Positions 45,286-57,523 of a stretch of DNA of 64,000 bases are shown here, in pieces. A program made the position numbers and the translations under genes. The notes under the pieces were generated by a model. It ran no database searches. It was not told the DNA's origin and saw only the letters and a program-made list of their open reading frames with translations. The stretch's first letter is position 1; each line of letters opens with the position of its first letter. This DNA comes from Gaeumannomyces sp. JS-464 (taxonomy: Eukaryota; Ascomycota; Sordariomycetes; Magnaporthales; Magnaporthaceae): the NCBI GenBank assembly GCA_002197995.1, contig NGZR01000002.1, positions 6,572,001-6,636,000 on the forward strand, read 5' to 3'.

Positions 45286-48199
45286 GGTGGACAATATCCA
45301 TGTTGAGACTTTGTTGTTTATTTTTTTCTGTTTCTTGATTTGAGATCTGTTGGCGTTCGGCTGGACAGTAGAGCGGAGCCGACTTTACCGTTGCCATGCG
45401 TAGAGTTGGGGTAGTCGAATCAAAGAGCTCCCGTGCCTTCAGGTTGCTCTCGCGTCCGAGCACCCGACTGATGCGTCCGGATCATCGCCTGACACAGGGC
45501 AGTGCCTAGATGGCGGCTGCATTGTGTGCCGTGCACATGGCACGACGACAAGCACCACAAGCATCGGGATTATGGAAGATCGCCATGGCTCGGTATTGTC
45601 TCGCTCCCATGCCTGTGGTGTTTTTGCCCGAGCAGATGACGCGAGGCTAGGGATCGGGAGGAGTGCCGTGTCCACCTGCGCGACCTACCCCCGGCTTACC
45701 CACTGTTTGATGTGCGGGCCGGAGGCTTCAGGCTGTTCGACCTGGGCTCGCGTGTCCGATAGAAAGAACCAAGACTCTCGCACCAGTGAGGACCCATCAA
45801 CAGCATGCATTGCAATCTATACACAATCTATACAAAGAATAGATGGCATCGCGGTGGGGGAACTCGTCTTGAATCAAATCCTGTGCTTGTTTGCAGATCG
45901 TCCATGGAGGAGGCTTCCTCGGCGAGTGCATTCGCATTGAACTGGGCTGGCTGCACGATGGAAAACAAAAATTCCATAAAAAGGAACACCCAACGGCCTG
46001 CAACAGGGATACCCCTCGACTCCGAAAGCCCTGATTTGGCAAAGTGCGGCATAAAAGGGGCCAGCGTTTTGACGGCTGGGAATGCGGGGATCAAGGGCCA
46101 GGGATCGGCCCAGAGCGTGTTTGGGAACAAGCAGCAGAAGTGGTGCCGTTTTGGGCATTTCCAGATCTGTCTCGCCAATGCCGTCCAAGGGCTGTTCTCA
46201 CGCAAGCCGCCTGGGCGTAGGTGAGGGAGGAATCGATGGTGGGCTGTGAGACGGCGTTCCAGGCGCAAATATGTGTGTGGATTTGGATGGGATGCTAGCA
46301 AGGGTCTGGATTCCATCGCTGACTGTGCTGCGCGGGAGCGGGTAACGATGCGCAGCATGAAGTGGCTGAGAACCAGATTGAGTGAGAGGCCAAGACAGCG
46401 AAAAATAGATTCCAGCACCGACTGTTAGCAACTGGGGTGCAGAACATGCAAGGGACATGCAGCAACCCGCGGCCTCGACTGAATCGACGACTCTCAGAGA
46501 AGTCGAGTCCAAGGGAGGTCACGCGAAGGCCCAGCGGCCGTGGATAGATGGCGCCTCGAAAATCCGATAATTATGGTTGGGCCGGCGTGCTGATGTCGTG
46601 ACCCCTGTGGCCTCGCATTCATTGTAAATCGCTGTCGCTGTCAGGCCCTGAGAGTCGACGGGCTGCACCGGCAGTGCACCACCATCTCAAATAGCCGAGC
46701 CCAGTAATCGGGCATAGACCCCAGCATTGACGCATCGGACGGAAATACCACCCTCCCTTTCGTGCCCTGCCAAGCTCGGATTGTGGCGTTCGTTGGACGA
46801 CGCCAGGATTTCTGGTGTGCGTCAATGTGAGCGTGTGCGCCCCCGCGCCTGAGAATGCCATCCACGTCCAGCGATTGAGCCTGTCGGTCCAGATGATGAA
46901 ACCCGCGGCTGTGGGAGAGAGAGAAGACAACTGGTCGGCCGCCCCACCTCGGCGGCTCGGGCTCGTCTCGAATTGCGAATGGGAATCAGGCTTGGTTGGC
47001 TTGCGCGAAGCTCCTGCATCTCCCGGCATGCGGGCACGCGGCCAAGGAGCTCCAGAGGTGCAACATTACAGCACACCCACCCACCGCCAATACAGTGACA
47101 CTCTGTTGACATCTCGAAAGCCAAGACAAAGGTGCCCCAGTGGGCAATTTCGCAAGGCTGCGAGAACCACGGGCGGCCGGGATTTGCTGCTGGCCTGATG
47201 GCTCCAACGAGGATGAACACGGCCTGCAAGCGCCGAATCACGAGAAATGAGGCCCACGCTAGAGGCGACGGCGACCGACCCTATCTGGGTGTACTTGGCC
47301 CGCACCCGCGCTCGTTGCGGGCGCCGGGTGGGCCGCAGCAGGTACCGTCCGATAGGGGCGTCATGATCGACGACCCCTGAATGGGGGGTGACCCTGGCGG
47401 GCAGCGGCGCCAGGACCCAGACTCAGCCAAAGCCACCAACCACACACCACCAGGAAGGAGCAAAGCCACCCCAGACCGCATTGGTGTGTGGATGGCGCGA
47501 GGCCAGGCCGCCGTAGTCGATGTTTTTTCTGCAGCGCACTGCGCGCTGATCTGGGCTTTGCTCTGCTCATCTCTGGGTCGGCGCCTTTTTTTTTTTTTTT
47601 CTTTTTCTTCTTTTCGACCATCCCCAACATCGCTTGTCAGCCCGTTTCTCAGTTTTCTTCTTTCTCTCCTTTTGGCCTCTTTCCTCAATATCGTTTTTGT
47701 TAATTATTTCCCCCATCCACACACACGCGGAGGCACACTGCCAACCACTCAATCAATACCAAGACTTCCACATCGAAACACCAGCACCAGCTTTTCCTTC
47801 CACTCCAGCCGAGTCAGCTCTCCGCCTCCCCCTTTGGCCCCAGCCGACAAACCCCAGGCAATCCCCGAATCCGACGAGGCGCAGAACAATCGCAGACAGG
47901 AGAGGAGACAAGCAAGCAGAGCGTCCTGCGCAGACAACGGTCTCGCGGTTGACACCTTGCCACGATGAGCGTTAGTGTTTCACCCCTGCTATCCATGCGT
48001 TTCAACGATGGGACCACGGTGGGTCATTGAGAACAGTAAAGCTCAGTGATCTCGCCGATTTGGCCCGGCCTGAAGTTTTTGACCGTCTTCACTGTCGTTT
48101 CTGCCATTCCTTCACGCAACCCAAACCTTCTTTTCGTGTCGCTCTGGAGCGACTTGCTTACTGTTACGACTTTTGACGAACACTCCTAATACTAACAAA
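45286..48199. other. Long intergenic region before the Qa-SNARE gene
   Basis: This 2.9-kb region has no supported protein gene. A pyrimidine-rich belt (47585-47710, with T runs) and following A/C-rich text up to 48199 look like promoter and long leader of the SNARE gene. An ATGAGC followed by GTTAGTG at 47964 could be an upstream start or a leader splice donor. ACTAACAAA directly precedes the SNARE ATG. Confidence 0.5.
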
Positions 48200-50044
48200 A
48201 TGAGCCAGTACGGGTCAGTTTAACCTTCGCGAAACACACCCCCTTTGACCCCAAATCTCGATTCCGACACGACCGCCCCGGAGCCCGCGTGCTCCTCCGT
48301 GAACGGAACCGTCGATCATCGAACCGGACGAACGCCGATCGCTGACCGTGTGTATGTAAATGGACAGATACGGAGGCGGCAACAACCCATACGACCAGCG
48401 GGACGGTCCCGCTGGCGCCGGTGGCTACAACCAACCAGCACGACCCCCGCCAGCACAGTTTGGTCAGGGCCCTCGCCCAGGCGCCAACAGGTTCAACAAC
48501 AACGGCGGCGGCGGGCCGGCCATGGGACATGACGATTATGGATGTACGTGCTAACTGCGCTGGACTAATGATGAGTGGGAGGCTGTGTGTGACATGTCAA
48601 GAGAAGGAGTAGCAGGGATGAGCATGCACTAACGCTTCGGCAACGACAGCGAGCAACGTCGAGATGGCATCACTGGCCCAGAATGCGGGCTCCTTCGCCC
48701 AGCAGAACAGCGACCCCAACTTTGTGCTGAACGAGTGCAGGAGCATAGACGAGGGCGTGGGCGGGATCGAGCAGAACCTCAACCAGCTGCGCATGCTGCA
48801 GGACCGGTCGCTCAACGAGGCGGACGCGGCGGGCTCGCAGACGCAGCGGCAGCTGGACCAGCTGTCGTCCGAGACCATGGCCATGTACCGCACGCTCACG
48901 GACCGGGTGCGCAAGGTCAAGTCGCGCCCCGAGGCGACGAGCGCCCGCAACGCCGCCCAGGTCAACCGCGTCGACCGCCGCCTCAAGCAGGCCATCAACA
49001 GCTACCAGCAGATCGAGTCCGGGTTCCGCCAAAAGTCGCGCGACCAGCTCGAGCGCCAGTACCGGTACGTCAGGCCCGACGCCGACGAGCGCGAGGTGCG
49101 CGACGCCGTCGAGGACGCCGCCAACGGGGGCGGCCAGATCTTCCAGCAGGCCCTCATGCAGAGCGACCGGAGGGGCCAGGCCCGCGTCGTGCTCAGCGCC
49201 GTCCAGGACCGCCACGAGCAGCTCAAGAAGATCGAGCAGCAGATGATTGAGCTGGCCCAGCTGTTCCAGGACATGGACACCCTCATCGTGCAGCAGGAGG
49301 TCCAGGTCGCCCAGATCGAGCAGAAGGGCGAGGAGGTGGTCGAGAACCTCGACAAGGGCAATGAGGAGATCCACGTCGCCGTCGAGACCGCTAAGAAGAC
49401 GCGCAAGAAGAAGTGGATCTGCCTCGGCATCGTTGGTAAGTCTTGTACCGAGTCCTCTGAAACTGACCCTAGCCTGTTACTGACCCGCTGTTCTATGTGC
49501 AGTCGCCATCATTGTCATCATCGCCATCGGTGTGGGCGCCTGGATCGCCATCAACAAGCCCTTCGCCCCGGCCCCGGCCGCAGCCCCCGCCGCTCCGGCA
49601 GCGACCGCCACCCCTGCCAGCTCCAACCAGACCCCGAAGCGCGCCGCCCTCGACGTCCGCTCCGTCGTCGAATTCGACGGCGAACGGCCCGTATCCACCG
49701 TGTACGCGCATTCCAAGATCGTCTCCGACGCATCGGCCGCCGCCGTCGTGCCGCTGTCTCACTTTGCCGGCCGGGTGCGCGAGTTTGTTCGCCGCTACGC
49801 CCTCGACCCGGATGAGGCGCCCGCGGTCGAGCCCGAGAGGAGCTCGCTTGGCGCCAACGCCATCAACCTCGGCGGCGTCGGCGGCGGTGGCCGCTTCAAC
49901 CTCGAGAGCCTGGCTGCTGGCGCATCCACCAAGTCTAAGCGCCTCATCCTGCCTCTCGGCCTGTCCTTTGACATTGAGGCCCGCTCGCTCGTCCGTGGGC
50001 GGAGCGCGCCGCGCATGATTGAGTCTCAAGGCGCAGATGCTTGA
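48200..50044 (+). CDS. Plasma-membrane-type Qa-SNARE (syntaxin, Sso family) with C-terminal extension
   Basis: Target-membrane SNARE for exocytosis. Four exons are in phase: 48200-48213, 48368-48543, 48650-49435 and 49503-50044, giving 505 residues. The N-terminus MSQYGYGGGNNPYDQ is Gly/Pro/Asn-rich. The Habc bundle follows (VEMASLAQNAGSF, NLNQLRMLQDRSL). The SNARE motif runs from HEQLKKIEQQMIELAQLFQD, containing the central Gln, to NLDKGNEEIHVAVETAKKTR. Basic KTRKKK precedes the membrane anchor GIVVAIIVIIAIGVGAWIAI near residues 322-341. Known Sso proteins end within a few residues of the anchor; here about 160 more residues follow, first Ala/Pro-rich, then KRAALDVRSVVEF, FAGRVREFVRRYALDP and a Gly-rich tail ending MIESQGADA. 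The extension keeps GC-rich third positions and no stop, so it reads as coding. By topology it would face the cell exterior. Confidence 0.92.
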
Positions 50045-51598
50045 GTTTCTTGCAAATCATGCTGTTAGTGTTTTGTTGTTCGTTGTAGTTGTACGACAGA
50101 AAGCCTTTTTCTTGTGTTTTTTTCTTCTTTTTTCCTTTGTTTTGCTGGCTCGGGGGGGAAGCTAGCTTGAGATCAACATTGGGCGGTGTGTTGGAAGACC
50201 ATCCCTCCCTCGCTTTTCGAGAAATCAAAATAGCAACCCTCTTGGCCGTTCTCTTTTGTCCCCTATATATCACATCATCATCATCCCACTCGCGCGCATA
50301 CCCCCCAAAAAGACGACACCACATGGGGCCCTTGTTCTGTTTTTTTCTGCAGCCATTTTCATCTGCATTTTTGTCCCTGTTTCTTTTGTCTTTGCCTCTC
50401 GTCATCAGATCCAAAAGAAAGAGGAACACGGTGAAGGGTGAAGGTGGTGGAACTTGCGAACACGGTTGCTCAAGTCTTTTTGGGGAAGAGGGTTGACAAA
50501 AGAGCCAACATCGAACCCCCCCCCCCCGATAAAGAAAGGAACAAAAACACCTTTGCGGCCTGAAGTTGGAGGATTAGGGCTTGTTTAGTCCTTTTTGGTT
50601 CTTGGTTCTTTTTCGTGTCGCTGTTTTGCGCGTTCACATTCTGAATATCTTTGGGAGTCCCTTGGAAGCATTACCGGCGTTTAATTGAACCTTCCGTTCT
50701 TCAAATTTGACATGCTTCATCACTATCTTCATCTTGAAATGCCAAACCCTTCGTCTAATAAGCGGTCCTGGGTCTACATTTTTGGATGAACCCAGTCGCA
50801 GCTATGCTCATGACACCAGCAATGACCTCTCGTTCAAGCGGGCACACAACACGGAGAAATCGGTTGACGACGCATGTTCCAGCAAGCACACTGTGAAATG
50901 CAGACCTTGGGGCCGACAGATTCTACCATATGGCTTTAAGTTGGCTGAGGGCAACTTGAAGCAAGCTCCATGATCAGGGGGTTTCACCATAACACCAGAA
51001 ACCTCGTGCCAAAACCGGAAGAGAAAAGAAAAAAGATAATCCAAAAAAAAAAAAATCAAACAGAAAAGGATGGCTACAGAAGACTGAATGCAAAAAGGGT
51101 TGCTCTCAGCGGTCGGAGAGGAGATTGTCATGCCTCATTCAAAACATTATGCGAGAAGAAAGAAAAGACAAAAAAAAAAAAAAAAAACAGGCATACAACT
51201 AGCTTCAGGCCGTATGCGTTGTGCCGGTAATCTGTTTAGGCCCGGGCAGGGAGTTTATCTTCAGTACGAGCTCGGCCTGCAGCCACGGAACGGCGGCTGT
51301 GGTGTCGATATGGGGATTAGTGGTTAGGTGCCAGGAATCGCCAGGTCGGAGTTTCTGCCCTCGATTTCTACCCAGTTCGTTTGCCGTCGTAAGCAATCCG
51401 GAAGGTCGTAGCGTAAAATCGGCATGCCTGGTGGTAGACTAGATGGGCGTGGTCGGTCCTGTCAGGGGGTCGTCGTCGCCGAAGTTCGTCGTCGAAGCTT
51501 GTCGTCGCGGTCATCCACAACAGGCACGCAAACCCGTCTTGTGCTAGACCGCCGCCGTAGAAGTCTTGAAGTAAGGGACATCTAGCATCGCGTCTTGC
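50045..51598. other. Convergent 3' spacer with homopolymers
   Basis: This lies between the SNARE gene and the 51.6-kb gene. It has T-rich text (50100-50150), C12 at 50516-50527 and A18 at 51170-51187. No gene is supported. Confidence 0.55.
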
Positions 51599-52692
51599 TC
51601 ACGAGCCTCGTCTCTGATCCAACGCATCCTCACCACCCTCCCCTGCTGCTGCGGCGGCCATCGTGTCAGGGTTGCCGCCGTCGGCCTCCCGCTGCGCCTT
51701 GGCACCGGCCTCGAACGCCTCAACTACACGTTTCATGACATCCATTCGGCGGTCAAAGTCCTCGGCGAGCGCGACGAACTCCTCCGACCCGCCCGTGACG
51801 GGGGCGCCGCCGCCGCGCGACCTGCCGCTACCGCTGCTGGCGCCAGAGTAGGCGAGGCCGCCGCCGCTTGCCGAAGGCGAGGTTCTCCTGATTGTAGTCG
51901 TGGGGAATCTCGGGGGGCCCTCGGCGCTGACGCCCTCGATGCGGAGCACAAGGTGGCCGTCCGCAGTATCGCCCTCCACGGCTCCGTCGTTTCTGGGGCT
52001 GCTGTCGTCTGGGTTGCGGGACAAGCTGGCGCCGGTGACCGCAAAGTCGGCGCTTAACGAGTTGGCGGCGGCGATGGAGAAGCCGGGCGCCGCGCCGTCG
52101 GCGTTCGGGACCAGGTCGAGGAGGATGGCGCGGTCTGGGGGTCTACCGGTGCGCGGGTCGGCTGGCAAGGGGAGCGCAAAGGAGGGCGAGTCGAGGGGCG
52201 GGTGGTGGGCGCGGCCTCGGTCAGAGCCTCGGTAAGAACGTCGGGGTTGTCGTCGGCAAAGATGTAGTGCACGCGCGGGTGGTGCGTCGTGCGGGTGGTA
52301 CCGTCGTCCACCAGGGCGAAGACGGGAGTGAACCGGGGCGGGACTGGCGGCCGTGCTGCTGCCTCGGCGAGGTGGTGACTCAGTTGATCGGGCTTGACAT
52401 CCTGCTGTGGCTCGAGCGATGGGCGTTGTTGCTGGGGCGGCTGGCGCTGGTGCTGGCTGCAGATGGAGGCCTGGCCAGACGATGGCCTGTTTGCGATACT
52501 CGGAGACCGAGGCTGGGTTGCCGAGTTGGAGGAAAGGCGGCGCCTCTCGGGCCAGTGGGATATGCCAGCTCCGCCTCCGGTTTGTGTGAGAGCGGGCGAG
52601 TGGCCCGGTGAGGTGCTCTTGTAGATGGACGCGGCAGGGCTTTGGGCAGACGACACGGCCTCGGACGACACGCGGCGGGTGGGATCGGTCAT
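51599..52692 (-). CDS. Hypothetical protein, Pro/Ser/Gln-rich N-terminus, one frame break
   Basis: The start MTDPTRRVSSEAVSSAQSP leads into a Pro/Ser/Gln-rich region, then a folded-looking block PPRFTPVFALVDDGTTRTTH, HPRVHYIFADDNPDVLTEAL. Near 52205-52215 the text continues in the next frame (HHPPLDSPSFALPLPADP, RAILLDLVPNADG, NSLSADFAVTGASLSR, GHLVLRIEGVS) and ends with a predicted helix FVALAEDFDRRMDVMKRVVE and QRRGS at TGA 51601-51599. One added base restores a protein of about 364 residues. The mix of a disordered N-terminus and a compact core suggests a regulatory or adaptor protein, but I recognise no family. It lies next to APC11 on the same strand. Confidence 0.72.
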
Positions 52693-53780
52693 ATTGGGCG
52701 AGAGGGTCGGCGGTGGTGGGCGGCGGCGGGGCTGTTGCGGGCGGTCGGAACAGGCGACGAGACTGTGGGGACGGCGGCTGCAAGGACAGGAAAACGGCAA
52801 GGCTTGGGATGCTGTGGCATATTGAGAGGGATTTTGCTTTGTTTTGTTTCTTCTGGTTTGTTTTGCTCCGAAGCAACCTTATTATATTTTACAGACCTTG
52901 TGTTCCCAGCAGTCCGACGGGACCGGTGTGGGCTGGTGCGGCAGATGCACTAGCGAGATGCACGCGACGCAGCAGCAGGAACCGACCGGCGGTGGGGAGC
53001 GTCGCGTTTGACACCAGGGCAGACGTGGAGGCAGGAAGGGCCGTGATTTGGCGATGGGCGGCGGTGGGATTTTTTTGAGCAGTGAGGCTGCCACACCACG
53101 GCCACAGCTCATGGATGGATGGGTGGTCGCAGACGCAGATGGAGCTGGGGTCTGGTGGTGCGTTGGCGGTGGTGGTGCCTGGAGTCTAACTTACGTAGCA
53201 CCCGACTGGGGATCGGAGATCCTAGTCAGGTCTGCTGCGTCAGTGAGCTGCCAAGCGGGTGACGGGGTACGAGTGCAGCCCGCCAGGGGTACTTCGAATG
53301 GCTTCCCTAAAGTGAGAACACTCGCATCAAGGGTCATGCAAAAGACACAATCTGGAAACAGCTATTCTCTAGGTATCTTACTGGCTTCCTCCCGCTCTCT
53401 TCAATCTCTCTCAATGCTTCCCCTGTTCTTTCTGCCATTTTGTTGCTGAAAGTTTTGCTCCAGTCACAAGTACCATTTTGTCCTCGTTTGGTCGCTTCAC
53501 GCCGCCACGTGACAGGAGAGTCAAGCTCCGCCCGGAGTACCTAATTGGGAAATTTCGAGCTTGGACGTCGGAGCGCTGCCGAGGAGCTGCAAGACGAGAC
53601 GATGATGGTCTTTGCAAGGCTCTCATATTCATAAGAAATGAATGAAATAGCTCTCCATGGGTATCGTTCACCCAGATTAAGGGGAAGAAGACAGCAGACG
53701 ATGACCCTGTACTGTTTGATAACAGAATGATTTCATTGCCACCCATCTCCCTGCGGTCGCGCCTATCCTCATCTTCACGA
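52693..53780. other. Spacer between hypothetical gene and APC11
   Basis: Promoter of the 51.6-kb gene and 3' region of APC11. Open frames here are Gly/Arg/Cys-rich shadows without domains. Confidence 0.5.
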
Positions 53781-54464
53781 CTACGCCAGCCCTGTCTCCG
53801 CTTGTTGTCGTTGGTTTCTTGGCGACGATGCGGCAGGCTGTCCTGGCTGCTCATTCCATTCAAATTCTATTTGCAGCGTTTGTTAGCGTTTTCGGTGTAT
53901 CTTTAGTATCTTGATTCTCTTCCAGCATTTCAGAAGCATGATAGAAAGCACGAGAATGGCGAAAGGCCTCAACTCACTCTGGCGACACATGGGACACTGT
54001 CCCTTGGAGGAATCCTGCTTTATCCACTCGAGGATGCAATGCTAAAGCAAACAGAAGAGGACCAATGTTAGATCGTGGCGGTTTTTTTTTTTTTTTTTTT
54101 TTCCCCCACGAGAATGGCGGATACCACCTGGGAGCGTCTCGTCCGCAAGTTGAGTGTTCTCAGATTGGCCAACAGGGATGGGGGCCCGTACCATGTGAAA
54201 GTTATGACCGCATTTTCCAGACACTGGTACCATCCATTAGCGAGTGAGCGACGCGACAAGCCACAGGGTGCGGAGAGACGGCACCCGGCGGACCGAGATG
54301 GCGGGGGAGCAGGCAGGCCTACATAGACTGCAGTCGTCTCCAGGGTACTTGCACGTCGGGCATGTGCCATCGAAGTGGACTTGGCAGATGCCGCAGACAT
54401 CGTCCTCGGGGATATCCCAACGCCACGTAGCCACCGCGTTCCACTGCTTGATTTTGACCTTCAT
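53781..54464 (-). CDS. APC11: Anaphase-promoting complex subunit 11 (RING-H2)
   Basis: Catalytic RING subunit of the APC/C ubiquitin ligase, which recruits the E2 to ubiquitinate mitotic regulators. Four exons are in phase: 54464-54323, 54223-54192, 54041-53978 and 53866-53781, giving 107 residues. MKVKIKQWNAVATWRWDI is the diagnostic APC11 N-terminus. CGICQVHFDGTCPTCKYPGD supplies zinc ligands and the APC11-specific extra Cys pair. SGKCGHNFHM and HCILEWIKQ carry the next Cys and His ligands, and QCPMCRQKFEW closes the domain. The 3' tail is Gln/Pro-rich (NEQPGQPAASSPRNQ), longer than in yeast. The second exon is only 32 nt. The intron between exons 2 and 3 holds a run of 21 A on this strand (T21 at 54082-54102 on plus). 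Confidence 0.95.
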
Positions 54465-55406
54465 GCTGGGGCACCCACTAAGGGTCCGGGAAGCCGGCAG
54501 TGTGTCGTGATGTTCTGCAGTATGCACGTCTTCTTTGCTGCGTGACGGTGAGCTTGGATGGAGATGGCTGCCGGGTGGCTGAGCGCGTCTTTGTCTACTG
54601 TAGCTCAGCTTCTGATGCGGCGGGTCGCGGTCCACGATGACGCCTCTCCGATTAGCTGGTACTTTGCTTGGCAAGCTGTTGTTTCCTTTCATCCACCAAC
54701 CAGACCACCCTGAGGTTGTCGTCGTGATTGGAGCTCCAATGAGGGGTCCTGACTGATGAGCTCAATCGTTGTGGTGGAGCGCACAGCATTGACCACATGC
54801 TAGGATCCCAGGCCGTCCCTCCACCGAAAAACGGCCAATCAGCCAGCAACCGGGACATGTGGCGGGCGCAAGAGCTTCTTCGCACTACCTTTTTTTTTTT
54901 CTCGTCAGTGCGACGGCGTCCGGTCCCCGCATTCGTTCATAGGGGAAAACTTAAACGGCTATCGCCTGGACGTAGTATGTGCATCGCAACAGCTCCTCAT
55001 GTTTTCTTTCTTTCTTGTTTCTATTAGCTGGCCGCTATCCTCGTTTGATAATTCCGTGTGTCAGTCGCCTCTTGGCTGCTGTCAAGGAGCGCCCTGGGAA
55101 AGTCTGCCCTGACAGGGCCCGCAGGACCCGCTATCTCGGGCTCGTCATTTTTTCGCCATCTTGCTCGACACACAGTATACCTGCCGCCCTGCACCTGCGA
55201 CCCTCCGTCTTATCTCTCGGCAATCTTCATCTCGTCCACCGCCGCCCTCACCCCTCGCAGAAGCGCCTGCACCTCGCCCCGCCGGCCGACCCTCCCGGAG
55301 AGCGCCTGTTGCGAGACGCACGAGCTGCGCGCATATCGCCTGGCTTTTTGCAATTGGCGGCGCCTCGACTTCTCTCCCCTCCACAGCCACTTCCTGCTCC
55401 TTCGCC
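54465..55406. promoter_or_regulatory. Divergent promoter region of APC11 and the sulfurtransferase gene
   Basis: This 942-bp region separates two outward-facing genes. It contains a short T run at 54891-54900. No coding feature is supported. Confidence 0.4.
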
Positions 55407-56515
55407 ATGGCCCTGGGATTTACCGCCGCGCGAGCGGGCGTCTCGAGGACGGCGGCGGCGCTCTCGAGCGCCGCCTCCGCCAGTCGCGGCTTCTCCACCT
55501 CAGCCCCCCGGACTTTTTCGTCGTTCCTGGTCACGCCCAACGAGGTGCACGAGGCGCTCCAGAAGAGCCCGCCGTCGTCGATCAGCACCGACCCTCGCGT
55601 TATCTGCCTTAGCGCCGCCTGGTTCCTGCCCAACGACCCCGAGGGCCGTACCGGCATCGAGTCCTACCGCCAAACCCGCATCCCCAAGTCGCGCTTCTTC
55701 GACCTAGATAAGGTCATCGACCGCCACAGCCCGTACCCCCACATGCTGCCCGACCCCAAGGGCTTCGCCTCGGCCATGAGCGAGCTTGGCGTGCGCCGTG
55801 ACGATACCGTCGTTGTCTACGACACCAAGGAGCTCGGAATCTTCTCTGCGCCCCGTGTGGCCTGGACTCTCCGTGTTTTTGGCCACCCCAAGGTCCATCT
55901 GCTCAACAACTTCCGCCTCTGGTGCGAGCTGGGTCTGCCCATCGAGAGCGGCAACCTCTACAACGTCGAGTGCTGCACCTACCCTATCCCTGAGCTCGAC
56001 CACGACAAGGTTACCGACTTTGAGGAGGTGCGCGAGGTCGCCCTCGACTACAAAAAGGAGGGCGCCGAGGGCATCCAGGTCCTCGACGCCCGCTCTGCCG
56101 GCCGCTTCCAGGGTACTACCGACGAACCCCGCCCCGGCCTGTCGTCTGGCCACATGCCCGGTGCCATCAACGTGCCCATCGACGTTCTGCTGGACCCCAA
56201 GAGCAAGGCCTTCCTGCCTGCCGACCAACTGAAGAAAGTCTTCCAGGATAGGGGGGTCGACCCCGCCAAGCCCATCATCTCAAGCTGTGGGACTGGCGTC
56301 ACTGCTTGTATTATTGATGCCGCATTAAGCGAGGCCCAGTACGGCAAGCCTGAGAAGCGGAAGATTTACGACGGAAGCTGGACGTGAGTGCTTCAAGCGC
56401 CGTTCCACTATCAGCCGATTTGCCTACGTTTACTAACACACATTTCCCCTATGATAGCGAGTGGGCACAGCGTGTGAAGCCGTCAGACTCCTTGATCAGG
56501 AAATCTACCGATTAA
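55407..56515 (+). CDS. Mitochondrial thiosulfate/3-mercaptopyruvate sulfurtransferase (two rhodanese domains, Tum1-like)
   Basis: Transfers sulfane sulfur via a persulfide; the yeast Tum1 homologue feeds tRNA thiolation. Exons 55407-56383 and 56458-56515 join in phase (GSWT/EWAQR), giving 344 residues. The N-terminus MALGFTAARAGVSRTAAAL, rich in Ala, Ser and Arg with no acidic residues, is a mitochondrial presequence. The inactive N-terminal rhodanese domain includes FFDLDKVIDRHSPYPHMLP and VVYDTKELGIFSAPR. The second domain has VLDARSAGRFQG, SGHMPGAINVP and the active-site loop SSCGTGVTACII with the catalytic Cys. The final GSWTEW is also a family signature. Divergent from APC11. Confidence 0.94.
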
Positions 56516-57523
56516 AAAAGCAAATTTACAAAACAAAAAAAAGACCATGATTTACACAGACACCTCATTTTTCAAGAGTCGAGTTCCGCAAGCGACGAAC
56601 GTTTATACCCTCCCTCAAGCCCCGTTCTTGGGTGTACGCATACATTGAACGGTTTTCTTCCTTCTTCTTTTTTGGCGGGTTCTTTTCCACTCGTGTCACA
56701 TCTCTCCTCAGTCTGTAACAGTTTGGTACTGGACTGGTTTTGGTCTTGCTCATTTTTCTCACATCTCCCGCATAACTCCTCCTGGCCACCAAGTCATTTT
56801 TGTGGCTCTCGCCTAACGCTGCGTTATTTTGTGTCTGTTCATACTTTTCCTACATCATTTTTTGCGGCGAACGGGGCTTCTCACTCGATGTTGGGCAACG
56901 GCGTATAATTGCATAGGTACCTATATCTCTCCCCTTTCAAGCAAACCCGCACGACGTACCTTGATCGTACATGCAACGAAATGACACGATACGAAGCCTC
57001 CGCGACTCGATTCGCTTTCACCTCGCTCCTCTGCATCTCAATCGCGACGCGCTGCGGAGCCCGTGGCGCTCTGCAACGAATTCTTGCCACGGGAGCCGGC
57101 ACGTTCAACCAAATGATGGGGAAGCACGAGGTGTGGAAAGGAAACAGGAGGCCACGCGAATGTAACTAACATCCTTATAAAAAGAAGCCTGGCTTTATGG
57201 GACCTTTCGCACGAGTGCCATGAGCTCTATCATGGATAAACCTACGGCGAGACGAGTGCCGCAAGCTTGCGCCGGCATATGACGTCTCGAACCCGCGTTT
57301 TCAGCTGCAAAGGGCTTCGGCGTGGGCACTAGATAATACGGATGGGAGAAGCCGGGGCTGCTGGTCCCGCGGGGAGTTGCCTTCGAGTGCCTCACGCTAA
57401 CACAAGGACGTGGGAATATGGTGCGGGTAAAAGGGCAAGAGGTCCCACCGATAGTAGTGGAAAAGTTGCGACATCCGGCGTGCAATCCCTACCGAAAGGT
57501 TCACACGAGCCCTACCAATGTTA
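56516..57523. other. Convergent 3' spacer
   Basis: Holds the 3' ends of the sulfurtransferase and Kelch genes. T-rich runs occur near 56660-56760. No gene is supported. Confidence 0.55.

Noticed and set aside
57240..57330. GGGTTCGAGAC on the minus strand as a tRNA T-arm
   Set aside because: No A box or pairable acceptor stem at the right distance.
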